Below are positions 1 through 5,196 of a stretch of DNA of 6,719 nucleotides, in pieces. Position 1 is the first letter of the stretch. Every line of letters starts with the position of its first letter. Both the position numbers and the translations under genes were made by a program. The notes under the pieces were generated by a model. That model was not told the origin of the DNA, made no database searches, and was given only the letters and a program-made list of their open reading frames with translations. Source of the DNA: Phycisphaerae bacterium (GTDB lineage Bacteria > Planctomycetota > Phycisphaerae > Sedimentisphaerales > Anaerobacaceae); assembly GCA_030630315.1 (NCBI GenBank), contig DAOVNI010000092.1, positions 1 through 6,719 of the forward strand, given 5' to 3'.

Positions 1-95
1 GCATCGCCATCCGGCCTAATATGGGTCGTTATCAAAATGTTGCTGGCTTTCTCAATTAGCCCAACCGCTTTTTGAAAATCACTGTTGTTTACCAT
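1..95 (-). CDS. nrnA: DHH-family phosphoesterase, NrnA-like (N-terminal fragment)
   Basis: Translating the minus strand from the ATG at 95 gives 31 codons before the window ends. They contain ILITTHIRPDGDA (residues 20-32, the last codon incomplete), the first metal-binding motif (THxxPDGDA) of DHH/DHHA1 phosphoesterases. Members of the NrnA branch degrade short oligoribonucleotides (nanoRNA) and dephosphorylate pAp in the cytoplasm, using Mn ions held by His and Asp residues of this motif. The start is supported by a strong GAGGAG Shine-Dalgarno five bases upstream. NrnA-type genes are commonly found near rbfA, truB and ribF, which fits the co-directional ribF here, although a transposase gene now lies between them. 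Only the N-terminus is seen, so a related DHH protein such as a c-di-AMP phosphodiesterase cannot be fully excluded; the short soluble start before the motif favours NrnA. Confidence 0.85.
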   Translation of the reverse strand, partial: MVNNSDFQKAVGLIEKASNILITTHIRPDGD

Positions 96-100
96 CAGAT

Positions 101-106
101 CTCCTC
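101..106 (-). promoter_or_regulatory. Shine-Dalgarno of the DHH phosphoesterase gene
   Basis: The minus strand reads GAGGAG, then ATCTG, then the ATG at 95. This is the best ribosome binding site in the window and it fixes the start of the partial nrnA-like gene. Most other genes here have weak or no visible SD. Confidence 0.8.
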
Positions 107-127
107 AAATCATTAACACGATAGACA

Positions 128-179
128 GAGCCCCAAGCATCAGCGCGGGGTTCCTACCCCTCACTTACGTTCGGGGCTC
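128..179 (-). repeat. REP-like double palindrome at the 3' end of the RAYT gene
   Basis: A 52-base element has outer ends GAGCCCC (128-134) and GGGGCTC (173-179), which are inverted copies. Inside are two CCCC...GGGG half-elements (131-150 and 157-176), and the centre GGGGT/ACCCC (147-151 with 156-160) is a further perfect inverted repeat. On the minus strand the first half reads CCCC-GAACGTAAGTGA-GGGG. It can pair through tandem G.A/A.G mismatches followed by A-T and C-G pairs around a small loop, the CGAGCGTAAGCGAG-like shape I know from bacterial REP sequences. It overlaps the last codons and the stop of the adjacent transposase gene. RAYT proteins bind and cleave such foldback sequences. 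There is no T-run, so it is not a classical terminator, although the hairpin could still act on mRNA ends. Confidence 0.75.
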
Positions 180-690
180 CGTGCCGTTCTGACGAACCAA
201 ATTCCATCATTTGCCCCTGTTCATTCTTAACATATCCTATCGCAGAAACAAGGCTTTCTTTTGTCCAGAGGTATTTTGTGCTTCCGTGCCGCGTCCAGAA
301 TCCTTTGAATTTCGATTTGACATTACTATGTTCCTTTATTGCTCTCGTTGCATAAGACTTAAAGTCTCTCATCATTCTATCGGGCTCCTCATCTCCACTT
401 ACGACAATATGAACATGATTACTTCTGACGTGAACGGCGTGTGCAAACCACTTGCGAACTTCGCAAACCCCAATTATCGCTCTTAACACTGCCTGTCTTA
501 GGGTCAGTGTCAGTTCTAAAGGCGGATTCTTAAGAACGCTCCGTTCCTTCATTTGCCTCGTACAATTTTGCCCTAAAAAGACAGCACCATAACGATTATG
601 CCTTTTATCTACACTACCTCTTTTGTCTCCATGCATCCAAGTCCCATAAGTCGTAAAAGTAATAAGATAAGCTAATGGCCTTGTTCTCAT
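154..690 (-). CDS. REP-associated tyrosine transposase (IS200-like, Y1_Tnp family)
   Basis: This is a 178-residue protein if started at the ATG at 690. It is a single-domain HUH/Y1 transposase. The N-terminus PLAYLITFTTYGTW, the metal-binding HUH motif NHVHIVV (H92 and H94), the WTRHGSTKYLW segment (about 132-142) and the putative nucleophile Y153 in IGYVKNEQG together match RAYT proteins, which nick single-stranded REP foldbacks through a 5'-phosphotyrosine link. An in-frame GTG at 723 and an ATG at 696 are alternative starts. The GTG lies in a repeat-like CACAG tract and would add residues ahead of the usual family N-terminus, so 690 is preferred. The C-terminal APNVSEG and the TAG stop are encoded by the left half of the REP-like palindrome. 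The gene is intact, single, and sits between ribF and the DHH gene on the same strand, with no flanking IS200 left/right ends recognised. This context suggests a domesticated RAYT/REP unit rather than a freely moving IS. Confidence 0.88.
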   Translation of the reverse strand: MRTRPLAYLITFTTYGTWMHGDKRGSVDKRHNRYGAVFLGQNCTRQMKERSVLKNPPLELTLTLRQAVLRAIIGVCEVRKWFAHAVHVRSNHVHIVVSGDEEPDRMMRDFKSYATRAIKEHSNVKSKFKGFWTRHGSTKYLWTKESLVSAIGYVKNEQGQMMEFGSSERHGAPNVSEG

Positions 691-710
691 TTCCATTCCG
701 CTACTTCGGT

Positions 711-757
711 CCTCTGTGCCCACTGTGGCAAAAACAAATCCGTGCTAATCCATGGCT
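711..757. repeat. Degenerate CACAG / GGATT short-repeat tract
   Basis: On the minus strand this tract contains two miniature repeat blocks: GGATTAGCACGGATTTG (GGATT repeated at a 10-base step) and CACAGTGGGCACAGAGGAC (CACAGwGGr repeated at a 9-base step). Similar CACGGATT and CCACAGAGGGCACAGAGG strings are, from memory, scattered through intergenic regions of many environmental bacterial genomes. Here the tract fills the short gap between the ribF stop and the RAYT gene. It could mark the upstream boundary of the inserted unit. The assignment rests on the internal periodicity and on recognition, not on a search. Confidence 0.45.
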
Positions 758-1730
758 AAAATACCTTCAAAATATTTTTCGCTTTTTCGCAGTCTTTTGC
801 GATTTGTTCGCTAAGCTGTGATTCTGTTTCGAACTTCTGCTGGTCGCGTATGCGTTTTATAAAATCCATAGCGAGCCATTTGCCGTGCAAATCGCCGACA
901 TCGTCAGTCAGTATGTGGGCTTCTATCACCAAAGGTTTGCCGCTGCCAAGAGTCTCTGACCTGCCGATACTAAAGGCGGCTGGGACTTTTTGTTTCGCCG
1001 CACAGACTCCTTCCTCGCTGTCACCGGTTTGGACAAAGCCCGCATAAACACCTTCGGCGGGGACAAGCTGCCGAACAGGTTCCATATTTGCTGTTGGAAA
1101 GCCTAATTGTTTTCCTTTGCCGCAGCCGGGTATGACCTGGCCAATCAGCCGATATGGTCTGCTTAGTGCAAGGGCGGCATCGGCCACGCTGCCGCTTTCG
1201 AGCATATTGCGAATGAGCGTGCTTGAGATTGTAACTGTCTGACCGGTTGAGAGTCTGACCTCTCTGGCCTCAATGACAGAAACCTCAAAGCCCTTCTCGG
1301 CCCCTAACTCTTGCAGTGTATAAACACCACCGCCACGGCCATATCCAAAGTTAAAGCTTTCGCCCTCAACCACCACGCCGGGCTGAATATTTTTAACAAT
1401 GAATTGCTCCACAAAATCCTGCGGCGAAAGGCTTAGAAGCTCAACAGTGCTTTCCACAACGAAAAGGCAATCCACTCCGAATTCAGTAAGAAGATGTTTT
1501 TTCAACGCCAATGACGTTAGAATGCGAGGCTTTTTCTGCGGATGTAAGACGACAAGCGGATGCGGCTCGAAAGTCATCACCACCAATTGCGTCCGCCTTT
1601 CTGCTGCGGTTTGTCTGGCGGCGATTAAAATTTCCTGATGGCCGAGATGGACGCCATCGAAATTGCCGATAGTCAGCACGCAGCCCTTCTCTATTTTCTC
1701 AAGGCCGGATATTGTCTCTATAATCCTCAT
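756..1730 (-). CDS. ribF: Bifunctional riboflavin kinase / FAD synthetase
   Basis: A 324-residue cytoplasmic enzyme that phosphorylates riboflavin to FMN and adenylylates FMN to FAD. The N-terminal FAD synthetase (nucleotidyltransferase) domain shows GNFDGVHLGH (22-31), MTFEPHP (52-58), the EGESFNFGYGRGGG flavin/nucleotide loop near 120-135, and the ISSTLIR motif near 168-174. The C-terminal riboflavin kinase domain shows GFPTAN (near 210) and PAEGVYAGF (near 224), followed by the catalytic-glutamate segment IEAHIL and the closing IRDQQKFETESQLSEQIAKD helix typical of RibF. Length is normal (family about 300-330). The ATG at 1730 is immediately ahead of the family N-terminus, but only a weak, distant purine stretch precedes it. 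It is transcribed leftward, away from the membrane protein gene, and is followed by the RAYT and nrnA-like genes on the same strand. No flavin riboswitch structure was recognised upstream. Confidence 0.96.
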   Translation of the reverse strand: MRIIETISGLEKIEKGCVLTIGNFDGVHLGHQEILIAARQTAAERRTQLVVMTFEPHPLVVLHPQKKPRILTSLALKKHLLTEFGVDCLFVVESTVELLSLSPQDFVEQFIVKNIQPGVVVEGESFNFGYGRGGGVYTLQELGAEKGFEVSVIEAREVRLSTGQTVTISSTLIRNMLESGSVADAALALSRPYRLIGQVIPGCGKGKQLGFPTANMEPVRQLVPAEGVYAGFVQTGDSEEGVCAAKQKVPAAFSIGRSETLGSGKPLVIEAHILTDDVGDLHGKWLAMDFIKRIRDQQKFETESQLSEQIAKDCEKAKNILKVF

Positions 1731-1803
1731 TCTGCGTCTGCCTGCCTTTTTATCTTAAGTTATGGCAAACTCTGCCGTTATTCTGCCGGCAGCTCGGAGC
1801 AAT

Positions 1804-1832
1804 AATTTACCCGCCCAGACCAAAATCTGCAA
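1804..1832 (-). promoter_or_regulatory. Candidate promoter for ribF
   Basis: On the minus strand TTGCAG (1827-1832) and TAAATT (1804-1809) are separated by 17 bases. Each matches the sigma-70 consensus at four of six positions. It would give a leader of roughly 65-70 nt before the ribF start. This is the best match seen in the divergent region on this strand, but it is only moderate. Confidence 0.35.
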
Positions 1833-1834
1833 TG

Positions 1835-1867
1835 ACTTTTGCATACCTTGAAAGGAAAACTTTTGCA
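1835..1867. repeat. 9-bp direct repeat ACTTTTGCA, possible operator
   Basis: ACTTTTGCA occurs at 1835-1843 and again at 1859-1867, a 24-base step. The second copy overlaps the -35 element of the rightward promoter, and the first lies beside the candidate -35 of the leftward ribF promoter. A regulator-binding role is possible but is inferred only from position. Confidence 0.35.
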
Positions 1868-1890
1868 AGATGCGCGACTTTATGTATAAT
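1863..1890 (+). promoter_or_regulatory. Sigma-70-like promoter for the membrane protein gene
   Basis: TTGCAA (1863-1868) and a perfect TATAAT (1885-1890) are separated by 16 bases. Transcription would start near 1897, leaving a leader of about 60 nt ahead of the ATG at 1958. It is the strongest promoter match in the window and probably drives the rightward genes. Confidence 0.65.
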
Positions 1891-1947
1891 TGTGCACCCG
1901 AATGCAGGAAACTATATGGCCTTAGCTTGATAATAAACTTTAGTAGT

Positions 1948-1951
1948 GGAG
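1948..1951 (+). promoter_or_regulatory. Shine-Dalgarno GGAG deciding the start at 1958
   Basis: GGAG is followed by six bases (CTGACA) and then the ATG at 1958. This favours the ATG over the in-frame GTG at 1946, which lies just upstream of the SD and has no comparable signal of its own. Confidence 0.65.
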
Positions 1952-1957
1952 CTGACA

Positions 1958-2614
1958 ATGCCATCAGGAAAGAAGATTAAAAATATAGTGGTAGAACTGA
2001 AAAACCATGCACCGTTTACGTTATTCGGCGCCTTGACAGGCATCGTTTTGATGGTGCTGTTTAAGAATATCGAGCACCAGACAAGCAAAGGGCTGTTCTA
2101 CGTATTTCACCCCGCTCATGTGCTGTTAAGTGCGATGGTAACCGCTTCAATGTTCAAGTTGTACGCCAGAAAAAGCAATTTCATTGTAGTTTTGATAATC
2201 GGTTATATCGGCTCGATTGGCATCGCCACTGTTAGCGATTCACTGATTCCATACGCTGGCGAGATTTTGTTGGGTCTTGAGGCCCACTCTCATATAGGTT
2301 TCATTGAGGGCTGGTACGTGGTCAATCCTGCTGCGATATTGGGCGTTTTGATTGCCTACTTCTGGCCGAAAACAAAATTTCCCCACGCCGGCCACGTGTT
2401 ACTCAGCACCTGGGCTTCGTCACTTCATATCCTCATGGCTTTAGGCGGTGGTATGTCTATCACTATGGGCATCGTGATTTTTATCTTTTTGTTCTTAGCT
2501 GTCTGGCTGCCCTGCTGCGTTAGTGATATAGTATTCCCACTTCTGTTCGTCAGAGGCGAGCCCCGCCCCTTTGACAAAGGGCGGGGCGAGCATGTGCCGC
2601 ACTCGCACCATTGA
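1958..2614 (+). CDS. Internally duplicated, His-rich multipass membrane protein of unknown function
   Basis: A 218-residue protein with about six hydrophobic segments (near 18-35, 49-68, 73-92, 118-136, 143-162 and 166-186); I do not recognise a named family. It appears to be built from two similar halves. HPAHVLLS (51-58) matches HAGHVLLS (143-150). Each is preceded by a helix of AxxG(I/V)L type (ALTGIVL and AILGVLI) and followed about 35-40 residues later by VSDxxxP (92-98 and 188-194). With three helices per half the repeats would have opposite membrane orientation, as in many transporters. Further polar residues are EAHSH (108-112), a CC pair (186-187) and a His-rich C-terminus (HVPHSHH), so metal binding or transport is a reasonable guess but not shown. 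A palindrome-encoded insert (about residues 201-210) separates the last helix from the His tail. An upstream GTG (1946) is a less likely start. manA follows after 74 bases. Confidence 0.8.
   Translation: MPSGKKIKNIVVELKNHAPFTLFGALTGIVLMVLFKNIEHQTSKGLFYVFHPAHVLLSAMVTASMFKLYARKSNFIVVLIIGYIGSIGIATVSDSLIPYAGEILLGLEAHSHIGFIEGWYVVNPAAILGVLIAYFWPKTKFPHAGHVLLSTWASSLHILMALGGGMSITMGIVIFIFLFLAVWLPCCVSDIVFPLLFVRGEPRPFDKGRGEHVPHSHH
2560..2587. repeat. GC-rich palindrome inside the 3' end of the membrane protein gene
   Basis: GCCCCGCCC (2560-2568) and GGGCGGGGC (2579-2587) are perfect 9-bp inverted arms. TTT (2570-2572) and AAA (2576-2578) extend the stem by three pairs around the loop GAC, with a single bulged C at 2569. 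The element is read as codons for roughly EPRPFDKGRG. This composition differs from the hydrophobic helix before it and the His-rich tail after it, which suggests a palindromic repeat inserted in coding sequence. There is no T-run, so a Rho-independent terminator is unlikely. Confidence 0.7.
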
Positions 2615-2652
2615 CCAAAGTTTAGTTTATATCAAAAACCTGAATCAACCGA

Positions 2653-2681
2653 TGGACAAGCACTCGGCGGTAAGATAAAAT
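2653..2681 (+). promoter_or_regulatory. Candidate promoter directly before manA
   Basis: TGGACA (2653-2658) and TAAAAT (2676-2681) are separated by 17 bases, each matching the consensus at five of six positions. The predicted start of transcription (about 2688) falls on or next to the manA ATG at 2689, so the transcript would be leaderless or nearly so. This agrees with the lack of a recognisable SD before manA. Read-through from the upstream gene remains possible. Confidence 0.45.
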
Positions 2682-2688
2682 ATCTGCA

Positions 2689-3699
2689 ATGAAACCGTAC
2701 CCATTAAAATTCAGGCCGATTTACAAGCAGCGTATATGGGGTGGCCGGAAGCTGCGAGAGTTTTTCAATAAGGACATACCCGCCGGCGAAAAAATCGGCG
2801 AAAGCTGGGAATTGGCCGATTTGCCGGACGACAAATCCGTAATCTCAAACGGCGAACTGGCAGGGCAAACTCTTAGCTCTGTAATTCAGAAATACCCAAA
2901 AGAAATAACGGGTGATGAGAATTTCTCAGGCCCTTTTCCGCTGCTAATTAAATTTCTCGACGCCGAGGACATCTTGAGCGTGCAGGTCCATCCTGATGAG
3001 CAGACGTGCCGGCGACTTGGCAGGGGAGTGCCAAAAACCGAGTGCTGGTATATTATATCCGCTGTCGAGGGGGCGGTAATTTATAAAGGGCTGAAAAAAG
3101 GCGTAAGCAAAGAGCAATTTGCCGAAGCGATAAAGAAAGGCAGCATTGCAGAGCTGTTAACAAAAGTATCCGTCGAGGCCGGCCAATGTCATTTCCTTCC
3201 CGCCGGCACCGCCCACAGTATCGGAGCAGGTCTGCTAATAGCTGAGATTCAAACACCATCCGACACCACCTATCGCGTCTTTGACTTCAACAGAGTTGAC
3301 GACAGCGGCAAGGCCAGGCAGCTTCACATCGAAGAAGCACTGGAAAGCATCCACTTCGACGCCTCCGGCGATAACCTTTCGGTTACAACAATAGGTCGGC
3401 TGGTAGATTGCAAATACTTCAAGATAGACAAAGGCACACAGGGGCAAAACTGTGAGCTGCTCCTTTCGCCGGGAAAAATGAAAACGCTGATTATTCTTAC
3501 CGGCTCCGGAACGATTACCGGAGCCGAAGGAAATGCCGTTGACCCCGTTAGAAATTCTACCACAGCCGGTATAAGGCAAAAACAGGAAATTTCTAACGGG
3601 GTCGAATTCAACGCGGGTGATACTTTACTTGTCCCTGCTGTTTACGAAGGAGCTATACAGTTTGCCGACGATACGCAATACCTGACCGTAACGGTTTAA
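2689..3699 (+). CDS. manA: Mannose-6-phosphate isomerase, class I
   Basis: A 336-residue cytoplasmic, zinc-dependent enzyme that interconverts fructose-6-phosphate and mannose-6-phosphate, the entry to GDP-mannose. The N-terminal PLKFRPIYKQRIWGG (5-19), the zinc-ligand motif QVHPDE (Q99, H101), E118 in KTECWY and H176 in PAGTAHSIGAG are all present, followed by AEIQTPSDTTYRVFD with the conserved arginine region. This is the short, Bacillus-like class I form (usually about 310-320 residues). The extra length is explained by a 63-bp in-frame palindromic element encoding D285-V305. Without it, GNAV joins directly to EFNAGDTLLVPA, a normal C-terminal beta-barrel. All catalytic residues are upstream of the insert, so the enzyme is probably functional. 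The SD is weak; a promoter may lie just before the ATG. The DUF2723 glycosyltransferase follows after only 18 bases, suggesting one transcript and a shared role in mannose-containing glycans. Confidence 0.95.
   Translation: MKPYPLKFRPIYKQRIWGGRKLREFFNKDIPAGEKIGESWELADLPDDKSVISNGELAGQTLSSVIQKYPKEITGDENFSGPFPLLIKFLDAEDILSVQVHPDEQTCRRLGRGVPKTECWYIISAVEGAVIYKGLKKGVSKEQFAEAIKKGSIAELLTKVSVEAGQCHFLPAGTAHSIGAGLLIAEIQTPSDTTYRVFDFNRVDDSGKARQLHIEEALESIHFDASGDNLSVTTIGRLVDCKYFKIDKGTQGQNCELLLSPGKMKTLIILTGSGTITGAEGNAVDPVRNSTTAGIRQKQEISNGVEFNAGDTLLVPAVYEGAIQFADDTQYLTVTV
3501..3526. repeat. Perfect 9-bp inverted repeat within manA
   Basis: CGGCTCCGG (3501-3509) and CCGGAGCCG (3518-3526) flank an 8-base loop. 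It lies 14 bases upstream of the 63-bp palindromic element, so the manA mRNA would carry two adjacent hairpins. It encodes TGSGTITGAE, which fits the normal family sequence, so chance or codon-driven symmetry is possible. Confidence 0.6.
3541..3603. repeat. 63-bp palindromic element inserted in frame in manA
   Basis: The terminal arms GACCCCGTTAGAAATT (3541-3556) and AATTTCTAACGGGGTC (3588-3603) are perfect 16-bp inverted copies around a 31-base loop. The element is exactly 21 codons, begins on a codon boundary and contains no stop, adding DPVRNS...ISNGV to ManA. Protein tails or inserts of the DPVRN...ISNGV type are, from memory, recurrent in environmental bacterial genomes, which suggests a mobile palindromic repeat comparable in behaviour to the Rickettsia RPE elements. 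No clear target duplication is visible at its borders. Confidence 0.85.
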
Positions 3700-3717
3700 T
3701 CAATTCGAAATCTGAAT

Positions 3718-5184
3718 ATGCGAGCGTTAAATTCCGACAATCTTAAGGCCAGTTACATTGCCGTCCTTTTAGCTGCGGCTGTGCTTTATGTAGCGACCTG
3801 TGCACCGGGGCCGCTCTGGCAGGACAGTGGAATGTATCAATACCGAATCTGGCACAACGACGTTGAGGGTAGGCTCGGCCTGGCACTTTCACATCCGCTC
3901 TATCATCTTATCGGCATCGCCGTTAAATATATACCCCTCGGTGAATTTGCATACAGGCTCAATTTGATTTCAGCGGTTGCAGCAGCATTTACCATTGCAA
4001 ACCTGTTTTTGCTGCTGCGATTATGGCTGAAGAAAAATTTGCCTGCGATAATCGCCGCTGTTACGTTGGCCCTTTCGCATACTTTTTGGCGGCACGCCGT
4101 AATCGCAGAAGACTATACTTTATACACGGCACTGTTATTAGCTGAATTGCTGATGCTGCTGCAATACGTTAAAACGAAACGAATGGTGTTTCTATATCTG
4201 TTAGCACTTTTCAACGGCCTGGCAATCGCAAACCATATGTGGGCTGCTATTGCATTCGCCTGCTACGTGATATTTCTGGCAGCTTTATTAGTTCAAAAAC
4301 AAATCAGATTAAGGCACCTCGGCGTTATTGCTGGGCTGTGGGTCATCGGTGCAGCTCCCTATGAATATCTCGTTGTAAAGAATATTTTTGAAAGTGGTTT
4401 CTGGCCGACTTTGGCTTCAGCGCTTTTTGGCAATGAATGGCGCGAAGATGTTCTTAACGTTGGTCTGTCAGCCCGACTTGTCAAAGAAAATTTCATTTTT
4501 CTGGCATACAATTTTCCCACGCCCAATTGTCTTCTCTTCTTTGCAGGTCTCTACGGCCTGAAAAAAGTATCACCGGGCCGGGGTTTTAAAAATGTCCTTC
4601 TGGCATTGTTAATTCTTTTCTTCGCATTCGCTTTTCGATATACGGTGCCGGACAGATACGCATTTTTCATACCATTTTATTGTCTGGTTTCCATCCTGAT
4701 TGGTGTCGGTTTTAATTTGCTTATTACCTCCCCCAATCGCAAGACTCTGCGCTGGATAGTCCTCGCCCTTGCTCTGCTGCCTATACCAACTTATATCATC
4801 GCCCCTGTTGTAGCGCAAAGAATGCAGTTTAATCTTCCCACAAGAGCAGATGTCCCCTACCGCAATGACTACAAATGGTTTTTGCGGCCCTGGAGAACGA
4901 GTTACAGTGGAGCGGAAAAATTCGCCGATGAAGTATTCAAGGAGCTTGACCCTGATGCCGTCGTTTATGCCGACAACACGATGGTTTATCCACTGCTGTA
5001 TATGCAGGAAGTTAAAGGAAGAAGAGCAGATATTAGAATCATATCCGAACACGCAAGCAGTGAAGGTTTGCCGGTATTGAGTGAAAAATCCATAGAGCAA
5101 TGGCTGTCGGAAGGAGACGTTTATGCCGTCTCGCCGGTAGATGGACGTAAGCAGCGGCGAATCGTCTGGAAGATAGGTGATTAA
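3718..5184 (+). CDS. DUF2723 membrane glycosyltransferase (GT-C type)
   Basis: A 488-residue protein with about ten hydrophobic segments through residue 380, then a soluble C-terminal region of about 105 residues. The family signature is clear. An acidic motif follows the first membrane helix (APGPLWQDSGMYQYRIW, D36), then SHPLYHLIG (59-67), RLNLISA (80-86), the FWRHAVIAEDYTLY stretch (about 123-136) and GLAIANHM (167-174). The tail has VVYADNTMVYPLLYMQEVKG followed by R-x-D-I-R, typical of DUF2723 proteins. DUF2723 proteins are GT-C-fold, probably polyprenyl-phosphate-sugar-dependent; the human member TMEM260 is a protein O-mannosyltransferase. Here it lies 18 bases after manA on the same strand, which makes mannose transfer to a glycan or protein plausible, but donor and acceptor are not shown by the sequence. 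The ATG at 3718 has no strong SD, suggesting coupling to manA translation. It ends 12 bases from the convergent WecA-like gene. Confidence 0.88.
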   Translation: MRALNSDNLKASYIAVLLAAAVLYVATCAPGPLWQDSGMYQYRIWHNDVEGRLGLALSHPLYHLIGIAVKYIPLGEFAYRLNLISAVAAAFTIANLFLLLRLWLKKNLPAIIAAVTLALSHTFWRHAVIAEDYTLYTALLLAELLMLLQYVKTKRMVFLYLLALFNGLAIANHMWAAIAFACYVIFLAALLVQKQIRLRHLGVIAGLWVIGAAPYEYLVVKNIFESGFWPTLASALFGNEWREDVLNVGLSARLVKENFIFLAYNFPTPNCLLFFAGLYGLKKVSPGRGFKNVLLALLILFFAFAFRYTVPDRYAFFIPFYCLVSILIGVGFNLLITSPNRKTLRWIVLALALLPIPTYIIAPVVAQRMQFNLPTRADVPYRNDYKWFLRPWRTSYSGAEKFADEVFKELDPDAVVYADNTMVYPLLYMQEVKGRRADIRIISEHASSEGLPVLSEKSIEQWLSEGDVYAVSPVDGRKQRRIVWKIGD

Positions 5185-5196
5185 CGGATTCCCGTC

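Noticed and set aside
147..160. Rho-independent terminator after the RAYT gene (GGGGT/ACCCC hairpin)
   Set aside because: The stem is short, is part of the larger REP-like element, and is not followed by a T-run on either strand.
691..723. Upstream extension of the RAYT gene to a GTG at 723
   Set aside because: The added residues come from a CACAG repeat-like tract and precede the usual family N-terminus; the ATG at 690 fits better, although 696 is not excluded.
1946..1957. GTG start for the membrane protein gene
   Set aside because: GGAG at 1948-1951 is spaced for the ATG at 1958, not for the GTG.
1731..1957. FMN riboswitch or other structured leader upstream of ribF
   Set aside because: None of the conserved FMN-aptamer segments was recognised; only a short palindrome and direct repeats are present.
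1755..1964. 69-codon minus-strand open frame between ribF and the membrane protein gene
   Set aside because: It lies across the divergent promoter region and into the next gene's start, has no SD and no recognisable domain, and its composition reads like translated non-coding DNA.
3053..3611. Minus-strand open frames of 68-114 codons opposite manA
   Set aside because: They are antisense to a clear manA reading frame with intact motifs, overlap each other and show no domain features.
4609..5100. 163-codon minus-strand open frame opposite the DUF2723 gene
   Set aside because: It is antisense to conserved DUF2723 sequence, and the translation lacks any recognisable domain.
5184..5196. Bidirectional terminator between the convergent genes
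   Set aside because: Only a 4-bp ACGG/CCGT stem is visible in the 12-base gap and there is no T-run, so it cannot be supported.
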